56,577 nt of DNA, taken from positions 1 through 56,577 of the forward strand of contig CAYSZS010000003.1 in NCBI GenBank assembly GCA_964435575.1, in the 5' to 3' direction. How positions within the stretch are numbered: position 1 is the first letter of the stretch; each line of letters starts with the position of its first letter. The translations under genes and the position numbers were made by a program. The notes beneath the pieces were generated by a model. That model worked only from the letters and a program-made list of their open reading frames with translations. It was not told the DNA's origin and ran no database searches. This DNA comes from GWB1-39-12 sp964435575. GTDB lineage: Bacteria > Patescibacteriota > Microgenomatia > UBA8517. Shown piece by piece: positions 23,008-31,654 of the stretch.

Positions 23008-24302
23008 TTTCCTAATTTCTCCTTAAACCATCCTTCCAAATTGTCGATAATGACTCTTTCCTGCTTCGCCGTATCCCTATCTCTTATTGTTACAGTGTCA
23101 TCTTCGAGAGTTTGAAAATCTATTGTCACACACCAAGGCGTTCCAACCTCATCTTGCGCGAAGTAACGTTTGCCAATGTTACCGCGGGAATCCCATACTA
23201 CGTGCAGATTTTTTGATAATGTTTGGTAAATTTCTCTTGCTTTACTTGCTAAGTCATCTTTGTTTGCCAAAAGAGGAAAAACTGCTGCTTTATATGGTGC
23301 AAGCCGAGGGTTTAATTTTAAGTAAACCCGAGGTTCTGAACTTGTCGAAGAATCCTCTGTTAAAGCATCAATAAGGAAAAATAATGCTGCCCTGTCAACA
23401 CCACCAGAAGTTTCAATTACCCAAGGAACATACTCCTCACCAGCATCATCTTTATAAGAAAGCTTATGGTTTTTAAGATCGTAGTCTCCCCGATGATGAA
23501 TTCCCTCGAATTCTTTCCAGCCGAACGGGGAATTGTACTCGATATCAGTAGCAAAACGTGCATAATGGGCTCTTTCATCCGACTCATGGTCCCTGTGACG
23601 AAGGTTTTCTTTTTTTATTCCAAGTCTTTTATACCAACTTAGTCTTTCTTCTTTCCAGTATTCAAATGTCTTTTTAGATTCTGACTCATCCGGTTTTACA
23701 AAATACTCCAGTTCCATTTGCTCAAATTCCCTGCTTCTGAAAGTGAAATTCCCCGGAGTGATCTCATTCCTGAAAGCTTTGCCTATTTGTGCTATTCCGA
23801 AAGGAATTTTTATTCTTGTCGAATCAACGACGTTTTGAAAATTGACAAAAACTCCCTGGGTAATTTCTCCCCGAAGATATGCCTTCTGTTTGGGTTCAGT
23901 TACACCTAAAAATACCTCTGTCATCAAATTAAACGACTTTGGTTCTGTCCATTCAACTTTCTGACCCTCGTGCGTTTTCTCATGTTCTACTTTTGCCTCT
24001 TCGTTATCGGCACGAATTCGCTGGTGACAGATCTTACATTCAACTAAGGGGTCTGTGAATGCATCCAAATGGCCTGATGCTTTCCAGACTTCGGGGTTCA
24101 TGATTATCGCCGCGTCAATTCCCACAACGTCTTCACGATCATAAACCATGTCTTTCCACCATTGTCTCTTGATATTATTTTTAAGCTCAACCCCCAAAGG
24201 TCCATAGTCCCAAAACCCGGTTAACCCCCCATAAATCTCACTTCCTGGATATATAAATCCCCGTCTTTTGGCAAGAGAAGTAATTTTCTCCATCAAATCC
24301 AT
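23001..24302 (-). CDS. glyQS: Glycyl-tRNA synthetase, single-chain type
   Basis: 433 aa class II synthetase that charges tRNA-Gly. FIYPGSEIYGGLTGFWDYGPLGVELKNNI is the typical start of the eukaryote/archaea-like dimeric enzyme; motif 2 lies in AFRNEITPGNFTFRSREFEQMELEYF, and VIETSGGVDR is motif 3. The C-terminal anticodon-binding domain begins at LNPRLAPYKAAVFPLL. A CxxC (CKIC) sits in the usual insertion. I chose the ATG at 24302 because a TATAAT ends 6 nt before it and family alignment begins there; ATG 24338 and a 24365 start are also in frame. A palindrome at 23330-23357 encodes an extra EDSSTSSEPR stretch. Confidence 0.95.
   Translation of the reverse strand: MDLMEKITSLAKRRGFIYPGSEIYGGLTGFWDYGPLGVELKNNIKRQWWKDMVYDREDVVGIDAAIIMNPEVWKASGHLDAFTDPLVECKICHQRIRADNEEAKVEHEKTHEGQKVEWTEPKSFNLMTEVFLGVTEPKQKAYLRGEITQGVFVNFQNVVDSTRIKIPFGIAQIGKAFRNEITPGNFTFRSREFEQMELEYFVKPDESESKKTFEYWKEERLSWYKRLGIKKENLRHRDHESDERAHYARFATDIEYNSPFGWKEFEGIHHRGDYDLKNHKLSYKDDAGEEYVPWVIETSGGVDRAALFFLIDALTEDSSTSSEPRVYLKLNPRLAPYKAAVFPLLANKDDLASKAREIYQTLSKNLHVVWDSRGNIGKRYFAQDEVGTPWCVTIDFQTLEDDTVTIRDRDTAKQERVIIDNLEGWFKEKLGNS
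23330..23357. repeat. REP-like palindrome inside glyQS
   Basis: An imperfect 28-nt palindrome with arms GAGGTTCT and AGAATCCTC (one-base bulge). On the minus strand its core CTTCGACAAGTTCAGAA resembles the widespread CTTCGAC...CTCAGGA type of intergenic repeat. It is in frame and encodes Ser-rich residues ahead of the anticodon-binding domain. Confidence 0.45.
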
Positions 24303-24308
24303 ATTTGA

Positions 24309-24337
24309 ATTATAACTATTTAATTGATTCTTATCCA
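24309..24337 (-). promoter_or_regulatory. glyQS promoter, leaderless layout
   Basis: TGGATA at 24337-24332, a 17-nt spacer and a perfect TATAAT at 24314-24309. The -10 box ends 6 nt before ATG 24302, so transcription would begin at or next to the ATG. Confidence 0.5.
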
Positions 24338-24353
24338 TAGGTCGAACTATAAT
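24324..24353 (+). promoter_or_regulatory. Nudix gene promoter, near-leaderless
   Basis: TTGATT at 24324-24329, an 18-nt spacer and TATAAT at 24348-24353. The ATG at 24364 is 10 nt after the -10 box. It interleaves with the divergent glyQS promoter. Confidence 0.55.
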
Positions 24354-24363
24354 CAAAACACTC

Positions 24364-24843
24364 ATGTCTCATACAGGAGAGAAAATCTGCTTTACCGTAA
24401 ATGCACTCATAACTCACAAAGACAAAGTTCTGCTGGTTTTTCATAAAGACTATCAAACTTGGTTTCCACCAGGCGGTCATGTTGAAAAAGAGGAAGATCC
24501 GGAAACTGCTGTTTACAGAGAAATTGTTGAAGAAACAGGATTAACTAAAAACGAGTTAACCCCTATCGAAAACAAATTTGAAGCAAACGAAAACATTTTT
24601 TCTGATATGAGTGGAAGACTTCTTATATCACCACTTTATAGCGATATCCACACTATTGGTCCTAATCGCGAACATGTTGGTCTAAGATTCTTTTTCAAAA
24701 GCACAAAGGAAATTGTTGTATCTTCGGATGATGACACTACTGAAATAAGATGGTTTACCATCGAAGAACTTAATGGTCATAAATACAATCTGCGAAAACA
24801 CGTCATATTTTACGGTGAAATCGCGATAAGGTTGTCCGCATAG
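24364..24843 (+). CDS. Nudix hydrolase
   Basis: 159 aa. The full Nudix box is at about residues 38-60: GGHVEKEEDPETAVYREIVEETGL, with the REIVEE metal-binding core. The domain starts ICFTVNALITHKDKVLLVFH and has the tryptophan/proline-rich WFPPGGH before the box. It should hydrolyse a nucleoside diphosphate linked to another group; the substrate cannot be told from sequence. It diverges from glyQS and converges on the DUF2130 gene. In the 85-nt gap after it, a weak TTTGTTT/AAACAAA hairpin (24864-24879) is the only terminator-like feature. Confidence 0.9.
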   Translation: MSHTGEKICFTVNALITHKDKVLLVFHKDYQTWFPPGGHVEKEEDPETAVYREIVEETGLTKNELTPIENKFEANENIFSDMSGRLLISPLYSDIHTIGPNREHVGLRFFFKSTKEIVVSSDDDTTEIRWFTIEELNGHKYNLRKHVIFYGEIAIRLSA

Positions 24844-24928
24844 ATAGGCGTTTGAAAGACATCTTTGTTTCAAAACAAAAATTTACGGAATATAAAAGCC
24901 AACACTTCGACAAACTGGCGAAATTATA

Positions 24929-26062
24929 CTACTCCTCTCCGCTATCTAATTCAAGAGTTTTAATATCTGGAAGTTTATTGTCCATAACTCCCTGCAATTC
25001 ACCAAACATTCTCGAAGTATTAAGTTGCATTCTTTTAAGTTCCGTTTCTCGTTTTTTCCAAATCCTTTCCATTGACCTTCGTTCGGTTAACAAATCCTCC
25101 TCCATTGCTTTAACCCCGTCTGCGAAGGCCTCAAAGCGGTGTCTAAAAGCATCGCTTTGAATATATTCATACAGGAGCTCTAGTTTTTCATCTTTATTCA
25201 CACTTGCTGATTTTGCCTGAGCTATAAGCATTAAATTACGTCTTAACACGCTAGCAATAGATAAACAATATGTTATAGACGTCACAATTACTCCTTCAAT
25301 TACCTTAAAATTATCAATTTCAGAGGGTGGGTTTTCGCAGACCAGAACAATCATCGTTGCATCGTTTTTCCGCCCGTCCTCTTTCAATTTCGGAATCCAG
25401 GACTTCGTCCACTTTGCTCTCTTCGTTTCCCATAAAATTACGCCGGCTAATTTTCCGTTTTGATTTTTGACATTTTGCAAAATATCAGCTCCTTGCACTC
25501 CTTTCCCGATCGGAGTTATTTCATCGTAAACAAACGCGTTTTTCAGTTTTTCTTCCAAGTCAAGTTCAAGCACTTCACCCTGGAGTTGCTGGGATTTTTG
25601 TGTCCCTTTGGCTTTAGCTTCTTCCAAAGCCCTCTGCATATCATCGTTTTTCTTCTTTAGTTCGGCAATTTCGAGAGAAACTGCTTCGCGTTCTTGATTC
25701 GAAGCCTCTTTCCTAATTTTTTCTTCGTTCTCTACGAGCTTTCTCTTCATTTCCAATTCTCTTTCTTCATCCCGCCTTCTTAACATCCTCATTTGATCAT
25801 TCATTTGTTCCAATTCTTTTAATAATTTATTGTTTCTGATAACCTCTTCCTCTTTTTCTTTTTCCAAACGCCTGATTTGAAGGTCAAAATCTTTTCTTAG
25901 CTTTTCGAAAGCCTCGTCTTCTGCTTTTTTTGAAGCTTCAATCAACTCCTTCTGATGCTGCAACTTTAAAGACTCAAGAACCTGCTCTTCCACTTGATGA
26001 GTTAAAGCTTCGGAAATCTCAATTTGCTCGCCGCAACGTGGACATTTGAAAGTTACCGCCAT
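24929..26062 (-). CDS. DUF2130 protein: zinc ribbon, coiled coil, nuclease-like domain
   Basis: 377 aa. It begins with half a zinc ribbon (FKCPRCGEQI), followed by a long charged coiled coil (about residues 30-165) and a conserved C-terminal domain with GVQGADILQNVKNQNGKLAGVILWETKRAKWTKSWI. The D...E-x-K spacing there (ADI...WETK) resembles a PD-(D/E)XK nuclease core, which is an inference. DUF2130 proteins have no settled function. It precedes recO's region on the same strand with 32 nt between. An extended -10 box lies upstream. Confidence 0.85.
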   Translation of the reverse strand: MAVTFKCPRCGEQIEISEALTHQVEEQVLESLKLQHQKELIEASKKAEDEAFEKLRKDFDLQIRRLEKEKEEEVIRNNKLLKELEQMNDQMRMLRRRDEERELEMKRKLVENEEKIRKEASNQEREAVSLEIAELKKKNDDMQRALEEAKAKGTQKSQQLQGEVLELDLEEKLKNAFVYDEITPIGKGVQGADILQNVKNQNGKLAGVILWETKRAKWTKSWIPKLKEDGRKNDATMIVLVCENPPSEIDNFKVIEGVIVTSITYCLSIASVLRRNLMLIAQAKSASVNKDEKLELLYEYIQSDAFRHRFEAFADGVKAMEEDLLTERRSMERIWKKRETELKRMQLNTSRMFGELQGVMDNKLPDIKTLELDSGEE

Positions 26063-26072
26063 AATGATTCTG

Positions 26073-26081
26073 ATTGTATCA
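26073..26081 (-). promoter_or_regulatory. Extended -10 promoter of the DUF2130 gene
   Basis: TGATACAAT on the minus strand (TACAAT at 26078-26073 with TG two bases upstream). The ATG at 26062 lies 10 nt after the box, leaving a leader of about 4 nt. Confidence 0.45.
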
Positions 26082-26094
26082 CCAATTCGAACCT

Positions 26095-26646
26095 CTAGGA
26101 GAGAATCTTTTTGCCAACCCGAATTGTAGACATCTCTCTCTCAGTAATCTCGACTAACACCTTGTCCGGGTCTTCCATTTTCTTCCCCAACGGCCAGAAA
26201 CCCAAAAGCACGAGGACTTCCATGATGAAATCGCTCCTCAATTCCTTTAAACTTGTTTCTTGATTATTTTCGACTTTTTTCAAATATGAAATTAGTAGTT
26301 CAAAAAGACGGTCATTTTTTTCTTCATCGTGAGTCAATCTTCCCACAACTTCCATTAAAAAATAAGAAAGCGCCGCCTTTTTTAAGTTAGTTCGTATTTT
26401 CTGAAAGTCGCTTATAGTTTCCGCCTCGGTGATAACGCCCAATCCCTTTCCCCCAGATACTGAAAATCTTAGGTTACTGAAAACTTCTATATGGCCTCTT
26501 TTTCTACTTCTGGGTTTACGAACGCCCTTAGCAACAAGTCTAAGTTTCCCGAAACTCTTACTATAAATTACCAAAATTCTGTCGGCTTCGCCGTAATTTT
26601 TTCTGGCAAGAACCACTCCCTCTGAAGAAAAATTTCGGGGTCTCAT
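26095..26646 (-). CDS. recO: DNA repair protein RecO, short form
   Basis: 183 aa. The OB-fold start SSEGVVLARKNYGEADRILVIYSKSFGKLRLVAKGVRKPRSR is clearly RecO, which loads RecA on RecF-pathway substrates. The helical part follows (LKKAALSYFLMEVVGRLTHDEE) up to FIMEVLVLLGFWP. Usual RecO is about 240 residues and has a Cys4 zinc finger in the C-terminal part. No Cys is present here, so the zinc region is missing or reduced. It begins directly after the DUF4012 stop and is probably cotranscribed with it. Confidence 0.88.
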   Translation of the reverse strand: MRPRNFSSEGVVLARKNYGEADRILVIYSKSFGKLRLVAKGVRKPRSRKRGHIEVFSNLRFSVSGGKGLGVITEAETISDFQKIRTNLKKAALSYFLMEVVGRLTHDEEKNDRLFELLISYLKKVENNQETSLKELRSDFIMEVLVLLGFWPLGKKMEDPDKVLVEITEREMSTIRVGKKILS

Positions 26647-28650
26647 CTAAATAGTCAGCCTCAATTCCTTATCGGTTTTTAAGAAAAATTCTTCTTTGTG
26701 TTTTTTAAGACTGACAGAATACAAAGGGGAATTGGTTCCGGGCTGTTTTTGAATGAATAATCCATACTCTTTATCTACCTTGAAAGGCAATTTATACTTG
26801 AGGGTTACTTTTGCAATCCCCTCGGGTCTTAGCTTGAAAAAGCCGGCAAAAACCGTTTTTTCCAATTCTTCGTAAGGGTCGGCCTTTTCTTCAACACCGG
26901 AAAAATCAATTAGTTCGCTCCCTTTGGGAACATAAATTCTCACCCAGTTTGGAAGAACCGAATTAAGCCAACCGTCATGTTTCTCCGGGTTTTTGTAAGT
27001 AATTGTCACGGTCTTTACAATACTTCCGTCTTTACCTATTTCTATCTCCTGCGAAATCTCCTCTTTAATGTACAAATTTGATTTTCTTCCGCCCAAATTG
27101 GCATTATTTATATGAAGATAGTCTCCCTCATAGTTTTTAAGAGTCCCGGCAATTCCGAAGATAGAAAGCGCTTCCTGCGACTTTTTGTCACCGGTATAAA
27201 AAAGTACGTGTTTTTCGATAAGCGACTTAAAGACCGCCTCAAAAAGAGGAGCCAGTTTTTCTTTAGGCTGCCCCAAAGCGTTGGCCAAAATCGAATTCAT
27301 CAAGGGCCCGATAATCTTTTTTCTGTTATCATAATTAGGAGGAGCATAGACAATTTTCCCGGGTTCATTTTCGCTCCAAACGATAGGACCTTCTATGTCA
27401 GCAAAGCTTTCAAGCTCGTAAATGACTTGAGGACATCTGCATTCAGGAACCTCTTTTGTCGAGTACTCCCCGAATCCGGAAACACCTATTGGCCCAATTA
27501 CGTCAAGGATGTTAACCAAAACCTGTGTATCAACCGCAATTATGCCGTCGATATTTTTAATTCCGACTGATTCTGCCTCTTTAGCAAAAAGTTTCATTGC
27601 TTCTCCAAAATCAGGCGACCAATTCATATCCCTGAGACGCAAATTCTCTGACAATAGGTAAGGCCCCTTAATATATTTGATGAGGGGTTCGGGGGCCGCA
27701 ACTTTGGGCTTATATGTATTATCCAAATTGTAAATATCATCCGATAATACGGGTTCAAACCTGCCTTTATTGACCTTGGCAATAGAGTAGGCCGTTATAA
27801 ATCCACCTGTGGGCCTTAGTTCCTTGTCATTCTGAAAAATTACTAAGTATCTTTTTTCGTCCTTGATACCTAAAAGATCCGGGGCAACCTCCAATAAGGG
27901 CTTAGAGTTTGCTACCAACTCACCGGCTACATCAACTATGTCTTTTCCTTCTTTAAGTTTTTCTCTTATTGCAAAATCAAAAGCATTTTCTGGATAGCGC
28001 TCCGGGTCAATTGAATCTACTTCTTTTTTTATCAACTCTGCCTTTTCGGAAAGTAAATCAATCTTTGGAATTAGATCGGGAATCGTCTTTATTACAAAAT
28101 CAATTCTGTCTTGAGTTGTCTCTTCGGGACTTCCCAACTCTTTTGCGTCTGTAGCAAAACCAATGATATCTGCATACGGCTCAATGGTTTCGATAACTAT
28201 GTCAGCTGCCTCAAACGCATATTTCGCGGCAGAAATTGCACTTTGCCCATCTTTTATATATGAACCAAAAAAGGGGACAATCTTAAGCCAAGAAATCCCT
28301 TTATATGAGGAATCAAGCTCTCTCAAAGAGGTTTGAGATGTCTTCAATTCTTTTTTAATCTTTTCCAAATCTTGATCTGTAACTGCCTGTTTTATATTGT
28401 CTAAGGATTTTCTGAAAATCTGAGCTTTTGCATAAACTCTAAAACCCAACAGGCCAATAACGGCTACAACGATTACAAAGACCAACAAAATTGAGCCAAG
28501 AATTTTGGCCCGCTTACTTTTTGGAAATTTTAAAGAAAACCTCCTTATCTTTTTCATTGAAACTTCGGACTTTTTTTCGTATTTATCAGACAAAGAAATT
28601 TTAGGAATTAAAATGGATCCACTATCTTCTGTATTAAAATTTTCAGACAT
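26647..28650 (-). CDS. DUF4012 membrane protein
   Basis: 667 aa. A cytoplasmic N-terminus of about 48 residues, one membrane helix (about 49-72), then a helical/coiled stalk (about 75-125) and a large extracytoplasmic domain. The latter contains RYLVIFQNDKELRPTGGFITAYSI, the hallmark of DUF4012, and DMNWSPDFGEAMKLFAKEAE. The C-terminal 130 residues look like a beta-sandwich. The family has no proven activity but recurs beside polysaccharide genes, as here next to the initiating sugar transferase. A role in attaching or processing surface glycan is inference. Confidence 0.88.
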   Translation of the reverse strand: MSENFNTEDSGSILIPKISLSDKYEKKSEVSMKKIRRFSLKFPKSKRAKILGSILLVFVIVVAVIGLLGFRVYAKAQIFRKSLDNIKQAVTDQDLEKIKKELKTSQTSLRELDSSYKGISWLKIVPFFGSYIKDGQSAISAAKYAFEAADIVIETIEPYADIIGFATDAKELGSPEETTQDRIDFVIKTIPDLIPKIDLLSEKAELIKKEVDSIDPERYPENAFDFAIREKLKEGKDIVDVAGELVANSKPLLEVAPDLLGIKDEKRYLVIFQNDKELRPTGGFITAYSIAKVNKGRFEPVLSDDIYNLDNTYKPKVAAPEPLIKYIKGPYLLSENLRLRDMNWSPDFGEAMKLFAKEAESVGIKNIDGIIAVDTQVLVNILDVIGPIGVSGFGEYSTKEVPECRCPQVIYELESFADIEGPIVWSENEPGKIVYAPPNYDNRKKIIGPLMNSILANALGQPKEKLAPLFEAVFKSLIEKHVLFYTGDKKSQEALSIFGIAGTLKNYEGDYLHINNANLGGRKSNLYIKEEISQEIEIGKDGSIVKTVTITYKNPEKHDGWLNSVLPNWVRIYVPKGSELIDFSGVEEKADPYEELEKTVFAGFFKLRPEGIAKVTLKYKLPFKVDKEYGLFIQKQPGTNSPLYSVSLKKHKEEFFLKTDKELRLTI

Positions 28651-28657
28651 ACTAAAT

Positions 28658-28663
28658 ATATTA
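28658..28663 (-). promoter_or_regulatory. -10 box before the DUF4012 gene
   Basis: TAATAT at 28663-28658, ending 7 nt before the ATG at 28650, a leaderless layout. No clear -35 is seen. Confidence 0.35.
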
Positions 28664-28665
28664 CA

Positions 28666-29319
28666 CTAAACGGCTCCTTTTCCTGAAATCATTGCCCAGG
28701 GAGTTTTAAGAAGAATGAGTATATCAAAAAGAATTGATTTTTTTCTGGCATAATAAGCATCCATTTCAATTCTTTTGTCAAACTTGACTTCGCTTCTCCC
28801 TGAAACTTGCCAATAGCCTGTTATGCCGGGCTTAACCGTATGCACCTCTTTTACAAAGATATCTGTTCCAGGATATTTCTCCTGTTGCTCTCTTAACTCG
28901 TCCGGAAGGTATGGCCTCGGACCGACGATGCTCATCTCGCCTTTTAAAACGTTAAAAAGTTGGGGCATCTCGTCAATCGAAAACTTACGGATTATCTTAC
29001 CCAATTTAGTTACTCTGGTATCTTTAAAAGATTTGTAACTGCCGCTTGTTCTTTTTTCAATAAAAACATTTCTGAATTTTGGGTCGGTTTTTTCCAATAT
29101 ATCGGCCTTAACCATCATTGAGCGGAATTTGTAAAGTCTGAATATTTTCCCGCTTTTTCCCACTCGCTTCATGTGTAAATTTTCTTTCTCGACCAAAACC
29201 GGTCCTGGAGAAGTAATCTTAATAAGAACTGCAGTTATTAGCATAACGGGAGAAAAAATGATCAGAAGAAAAAAGGAGCCAACAATATCTACGGTTCTTT
29301 TTATAACCTCGTAATACAT
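28666..29319 (-). CDS. Initiating sugar-phosphate transferase (PF02397 type)
   Basis: 217 aa. It transfers a sugar-1-phosphate to undecaprenyl phosphate, the first step of glycan assembly. One membrane hairpin/helix is at about residues 11-34. Family motifs follow: KFRSM (64-68), TKLGKIIRKFSIDEMPQLFNVLKGEMSIVGPRPYLPDE, and PGITGYWQVSGRSEV near the C-terminus. It is the short catalytic-core form without the extra N-terminal helices of WbaP or WcaJ. The sugar cannot be told from sequence. It opens the polysaccharide region and has a strong extended -10 promoter. Confidence 0.93.
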   Translation of the reverse strand: MYYEVIKRTVDIVGSFFLLIIFSPVMLITAVLIKITSPGPVLVEKENLHMKRVGKSGKIFRLYKFRSMMVKADILEKTDPKFRNVFIEKRTSGSYKSFKDTRVTKLGKIIRKFSIDEMPQLFNVLKGEMSIVGPRPYLPDELREQQEKYPGTDIFVKEVHTVKPGITGYWQVSGRSEVKFDKRIEMDAYYARKKSILFDILILLKTPWAMISGKGAV

Positions 29320-29330
29320 ATCCGGGCAGG

Positions 29331-29339
29331 ATTATAGCA
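29331..29339 (-). promoter_or_regulatory. Extended -10 promoter (TGCTATAAT)
   Basis: TGC followed by a perfect TATAAT (29336-29331) on the minus strand, 11 nt before the sugar transferase ATG. The predicted leader is about 4-5 nt. Confidence 0.6.
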
Positions 29340-29342
29340 TGG

Positions 29343-30428
29343 TTAATCTATAAATTCAGGGTTCTCTTCTTCTAGTTTTTTAAACAAATCTTTTACTTTT
29401 GCGGTGTCACTCATATTACAAACCAATAAAGCTCCATGCGTATCAACTACAACCACATTTTTTAAACCTACTATGGCAATCATTTTTTCTCCTTCTCCGA
29501 TAATAAGAACTCCAGAACTATCAATGAATTTAGTTTTAACTTCACCTTCAATTACATTTTCTTCATTTGGCTCAATCATCGCTTTATAAAAAAGTTCCCA
29601 GGTACCCGCATCTTCCCACTCTGTCTCAGTTGCCATCGTTAGTCTCAAATCTATTGGCAACTTTTCAAAAAGCCCATATTCCACAGATACTTTTTCAAAC
29701 TTCGCATACTCGGTTTTGAGTACTTCTTCGTACTTTTCAGTACCCCACGCATCCATAATTTTAACCAATCCCTCATAGGTTGCAGGTGAATATTCTTTGT
29801 AGTACGAAAGCATTAAATCTGACCTCCACGTAGCATATCCCGTGTGAATTAGATAATTATCTTTCTTAAAAAGATCGTTTGCCGTAGCTTCGTCAGGCTT
29901 TTCTATGTGCCTGACTATTTTATAAACAGGAAATCCACTTTCTTCGCCAACCTTTTCACCAAATTCGACCCATCCATTATGAATGGTTGGATATGTCGGT
30001 TTCTCATTTAGTGAAACAGATGTTCCTGTTCTGGCAGTGTATTCCATCGCTGCCTTTGCGGTATTTAAAAATATTTGAACCTTCCCAATAAAGTGATCTG
30101 ACCATGAAAAAAACATAACTTCTTTTGGAAATCTTTTTTCAACAATTGCTGCAACTAAACCTACAGCCCCAAGGCTATCTTTTCTTTCTGGTTCCAATAT
30201 TATATTTTCTGGAGGAATTTCAGGTCCTTGATCCATCACAAGTTGTTTGTATTTGGCTTCTGTAGAAATTAATATATCCTTTACATCAAAAGCTTTCGTA
30301 TATCTTTCAAGAGTTCTTTGGAAAAAAGATTTCCCTTTAACGATATACCTAAATTGTTTTGGGTAAGACTTGGTGCTGGTAGGCCACATACGCGTGCCAA
30401 AACCGCCACAAAAGATTACTACTTTCAT
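29343..30428 (-). CDS. Mannose-1-phosphate guanylyltransferase
   Basis: 361 aa nucleotidyltransferase making GDP-mannose from GTP and mannose-1-phosphate. CGGFGTRMWPTSTKSYPKQF at the start is the signature of the ManC/ManB-type pyrophosphorylase. ILEPERKDSLGAVGLVAA and FFSWSDHFI follow, then EWEDAGTWELFY, matching WxDxGTW. The C-terminal half-barrel is present, but there is no phosphomannose isomerase domain as in bifunctional ManC. It points to mannose or a GDP-mannose-derived sugar in the surface glycan. A TAGAAT lies 9 nt before the ATG. Confidence 0.88.
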   Translation of the reverse strand: MKVVIFCGGFGTRMWPTSTKSYPKQFRYIVKGKSFFQRTLERYTKAFDVKDILISTEAKYKQLVMDQGPEIPPENIILEPERKDSLGAVGLVAAIVEKRFPKEVMFFSWSDHFIGKVQIFLNTAKAAMEYTARTGTSVSLNEKPTYPTIHNGWVEFGEKVGEESGFPVYKIVRHIEKPDEATANDLFKKDNYLIHTGYATWRSDLMLSYYKEYSPATYEGLVKIMDAWGTEKYEEVLKTEYAKFEKVSVEYGLFEKLPIDLRLTMATETEWEDAGTWELFYKAMIEPNEENVIEGEVKTKFIDSSGVLIIGEGEKMIAIVGLKNVVVVDTHGALLVCNMSDTAKVKDLFKKLEEENPEFID

Positions 30429-30481
30429 ATATTTATTATTCTAAACACTTGTGTGAAAAAGTGTAGCAAAAATAATTATAT

Positions 30482-31654
30482 TTATCTATTCATATGTTTT
30501 TCAACTATCTTTTTAAATTCTTTTTTGAACCTCTCCTTTGAAAACCTTTCAGCATTTTTTATCAAAACATCTCTATCGAATTTCATTTTCTCAAATCTTT
30601 TTACTGCTTTAATCAGACTTTCTTTGTTTTGTTTTTCGAAAAATACCCCCGTTTTCCCGTCAATAACTGTGTCGAGTGAGCCACCCTTTTTATAAGCTAT
30701 GACGGGCGTTCCTGCAGCTTGGCTTTCAACGGCAGCTATTCCAAAATCTTCCTCTTGGGGAAAAACAAATGCTTTTGCACCTTTGTAGAGATCAACTAAT
30801 TCCTCGTCAGTTACAAAACCTTTGAAAATAATGTTTTTCTTAAACTTATACTTAGACTTAAACTTTTTCTCCTCACTACCTGTTCCAACAACAACTAATG
30901 GAAATCCAAGCTCATTAAAAGCCTCAATCGCCAAATCCACCTTTTTGTAACGTACAAGTCTTGAAACAATCAAGTAAAACTTCTTCTCTCTCTTCTCCCC
31001 CGATTTTACAACGTAATCAACATCCGATATTGATTGATATGCAATATCGGGATAGCCGTAGTCGTGTCCTCTCAATCTTGGTTTTGGAGTCTGAAATTTT
31101 ACAATTTCTACTGGAGGAAAAATTATTCCCGGATCACGATCATAATATCTTTTTATCCTCATCTGTACTTCGGTAGAAATTGCTACCATAACGTCGGGTC
31201 TTTGAGAAGCAATTCTGTCCCACGCTCTCAAGTAACTAACAATAGGTTTTGTTACTGCTTGCAAGGTCAAACCCTGGAGGTAAGTCTCACAATGACTCCA
31301 AAGATACCGCGTGGGGGTTAAACAATAACAAATATGAAATGTCCCCGGTTTAGTAATTATTCCTTTTGCTGCTTCGCTAGTTACGGAAATCACAAGGTCG
31401 TACCCTGAAAAATCTAGAGTTTCAAACGCGACAGGCATCAAGAAAGCTAGAATCTCGTGCCTCCTCTGCATAAAAGGAATTTTCTGTAAAAAAGAGGGGA
31501 TTACTTTAGGAAAAACTTTCGCCCAAGGTGCACGCTTTTCATCATAGACAGACGTATAGAGTGGAGCTTCAGGAAACATTTCATGAAGAGCTAAAAGAAC
31601 CCGTTCTGCTCCACCCCACTTATTCACCCTGTCGTAAACAATTGCTGTTTTCAT
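30482..31654 (-). CDS. GT4 glycosyltransferase, WbaZ-like mannosyltransferase
   Basis: 390 aa GT-B enzyme. The N-terminus (AIVYDRVNKWGGAERVLLAL) carries the GGAE loop of GT4 enzymes. Further on are ICYCLTPTRYLWSHCETY, the donor-side FYLIVSRLVRYKKVDLAIEAFNELG and the EDFGIAAVESQAAGTPVIAYKKGG signature with the E-x7-E pattern. It resembles WbaZ-type mannosyltransferases, which fits the GDP-mannose enzyme next to it, but donor and acceptor are inferred. It overlaps the following Nudix gene by 4 nt. Confidence 0.88.
   Translation of the reverse strand: MKTAIVYDRVNKWGGAERVLLALHEMFPEAPLYTSVYDEKRAPWAKVFPKVIPSFLQKIPFMQRRHEILAFLMPVAFETLDFSGYDLVISVTSEAAKGIITKPGTFHICYCLTPTRYLWSHCETYLQGLTLQAVTKPIVSYLRAWDRIASQRPDVMVAISTEVQMRIKRYYDRDPGIIFPPVEIVKFQTPKPRLRGHDYGYPDIAYQSISDVDYVVKSGEKREKKFYLIVSRLVRYKKVDLAIEAFNELGFPLVVVGTGSEEKKFKSKYKFKKNIIFKGFVTDEELVDLYKGAKAFVFPQEEDFGIAAVESQAAGTPVIAYKKGGSLDTVIDGKTGVFFEKQNKESLIKAVKRFEKMKFDRDVLIKNAERFSKERFKKEFKKIVEKHMNR

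Noticed and set aside
24864..24879. Terminator after the Nudix gene
   Set aside because: The stem is seven A/T-rich pairs with a 2-nt loop and no proper T-run; too weak to list as a feature.
24929..26062. DUF2130 gene as part of a defence system
   Set aside because: The nuclease-like pattern is only suggestive and the neighbours (recO, glyQS, Nudix) give no defence context.
30445..30464. ACACTT/AAGTGT hairpin upstream of the guanylyltransferase gene as a terminator or riboswitch
   Set aside because: Only six base pairs, no T-run and no recognisable aptamer; it overlaps the presumed promoter.
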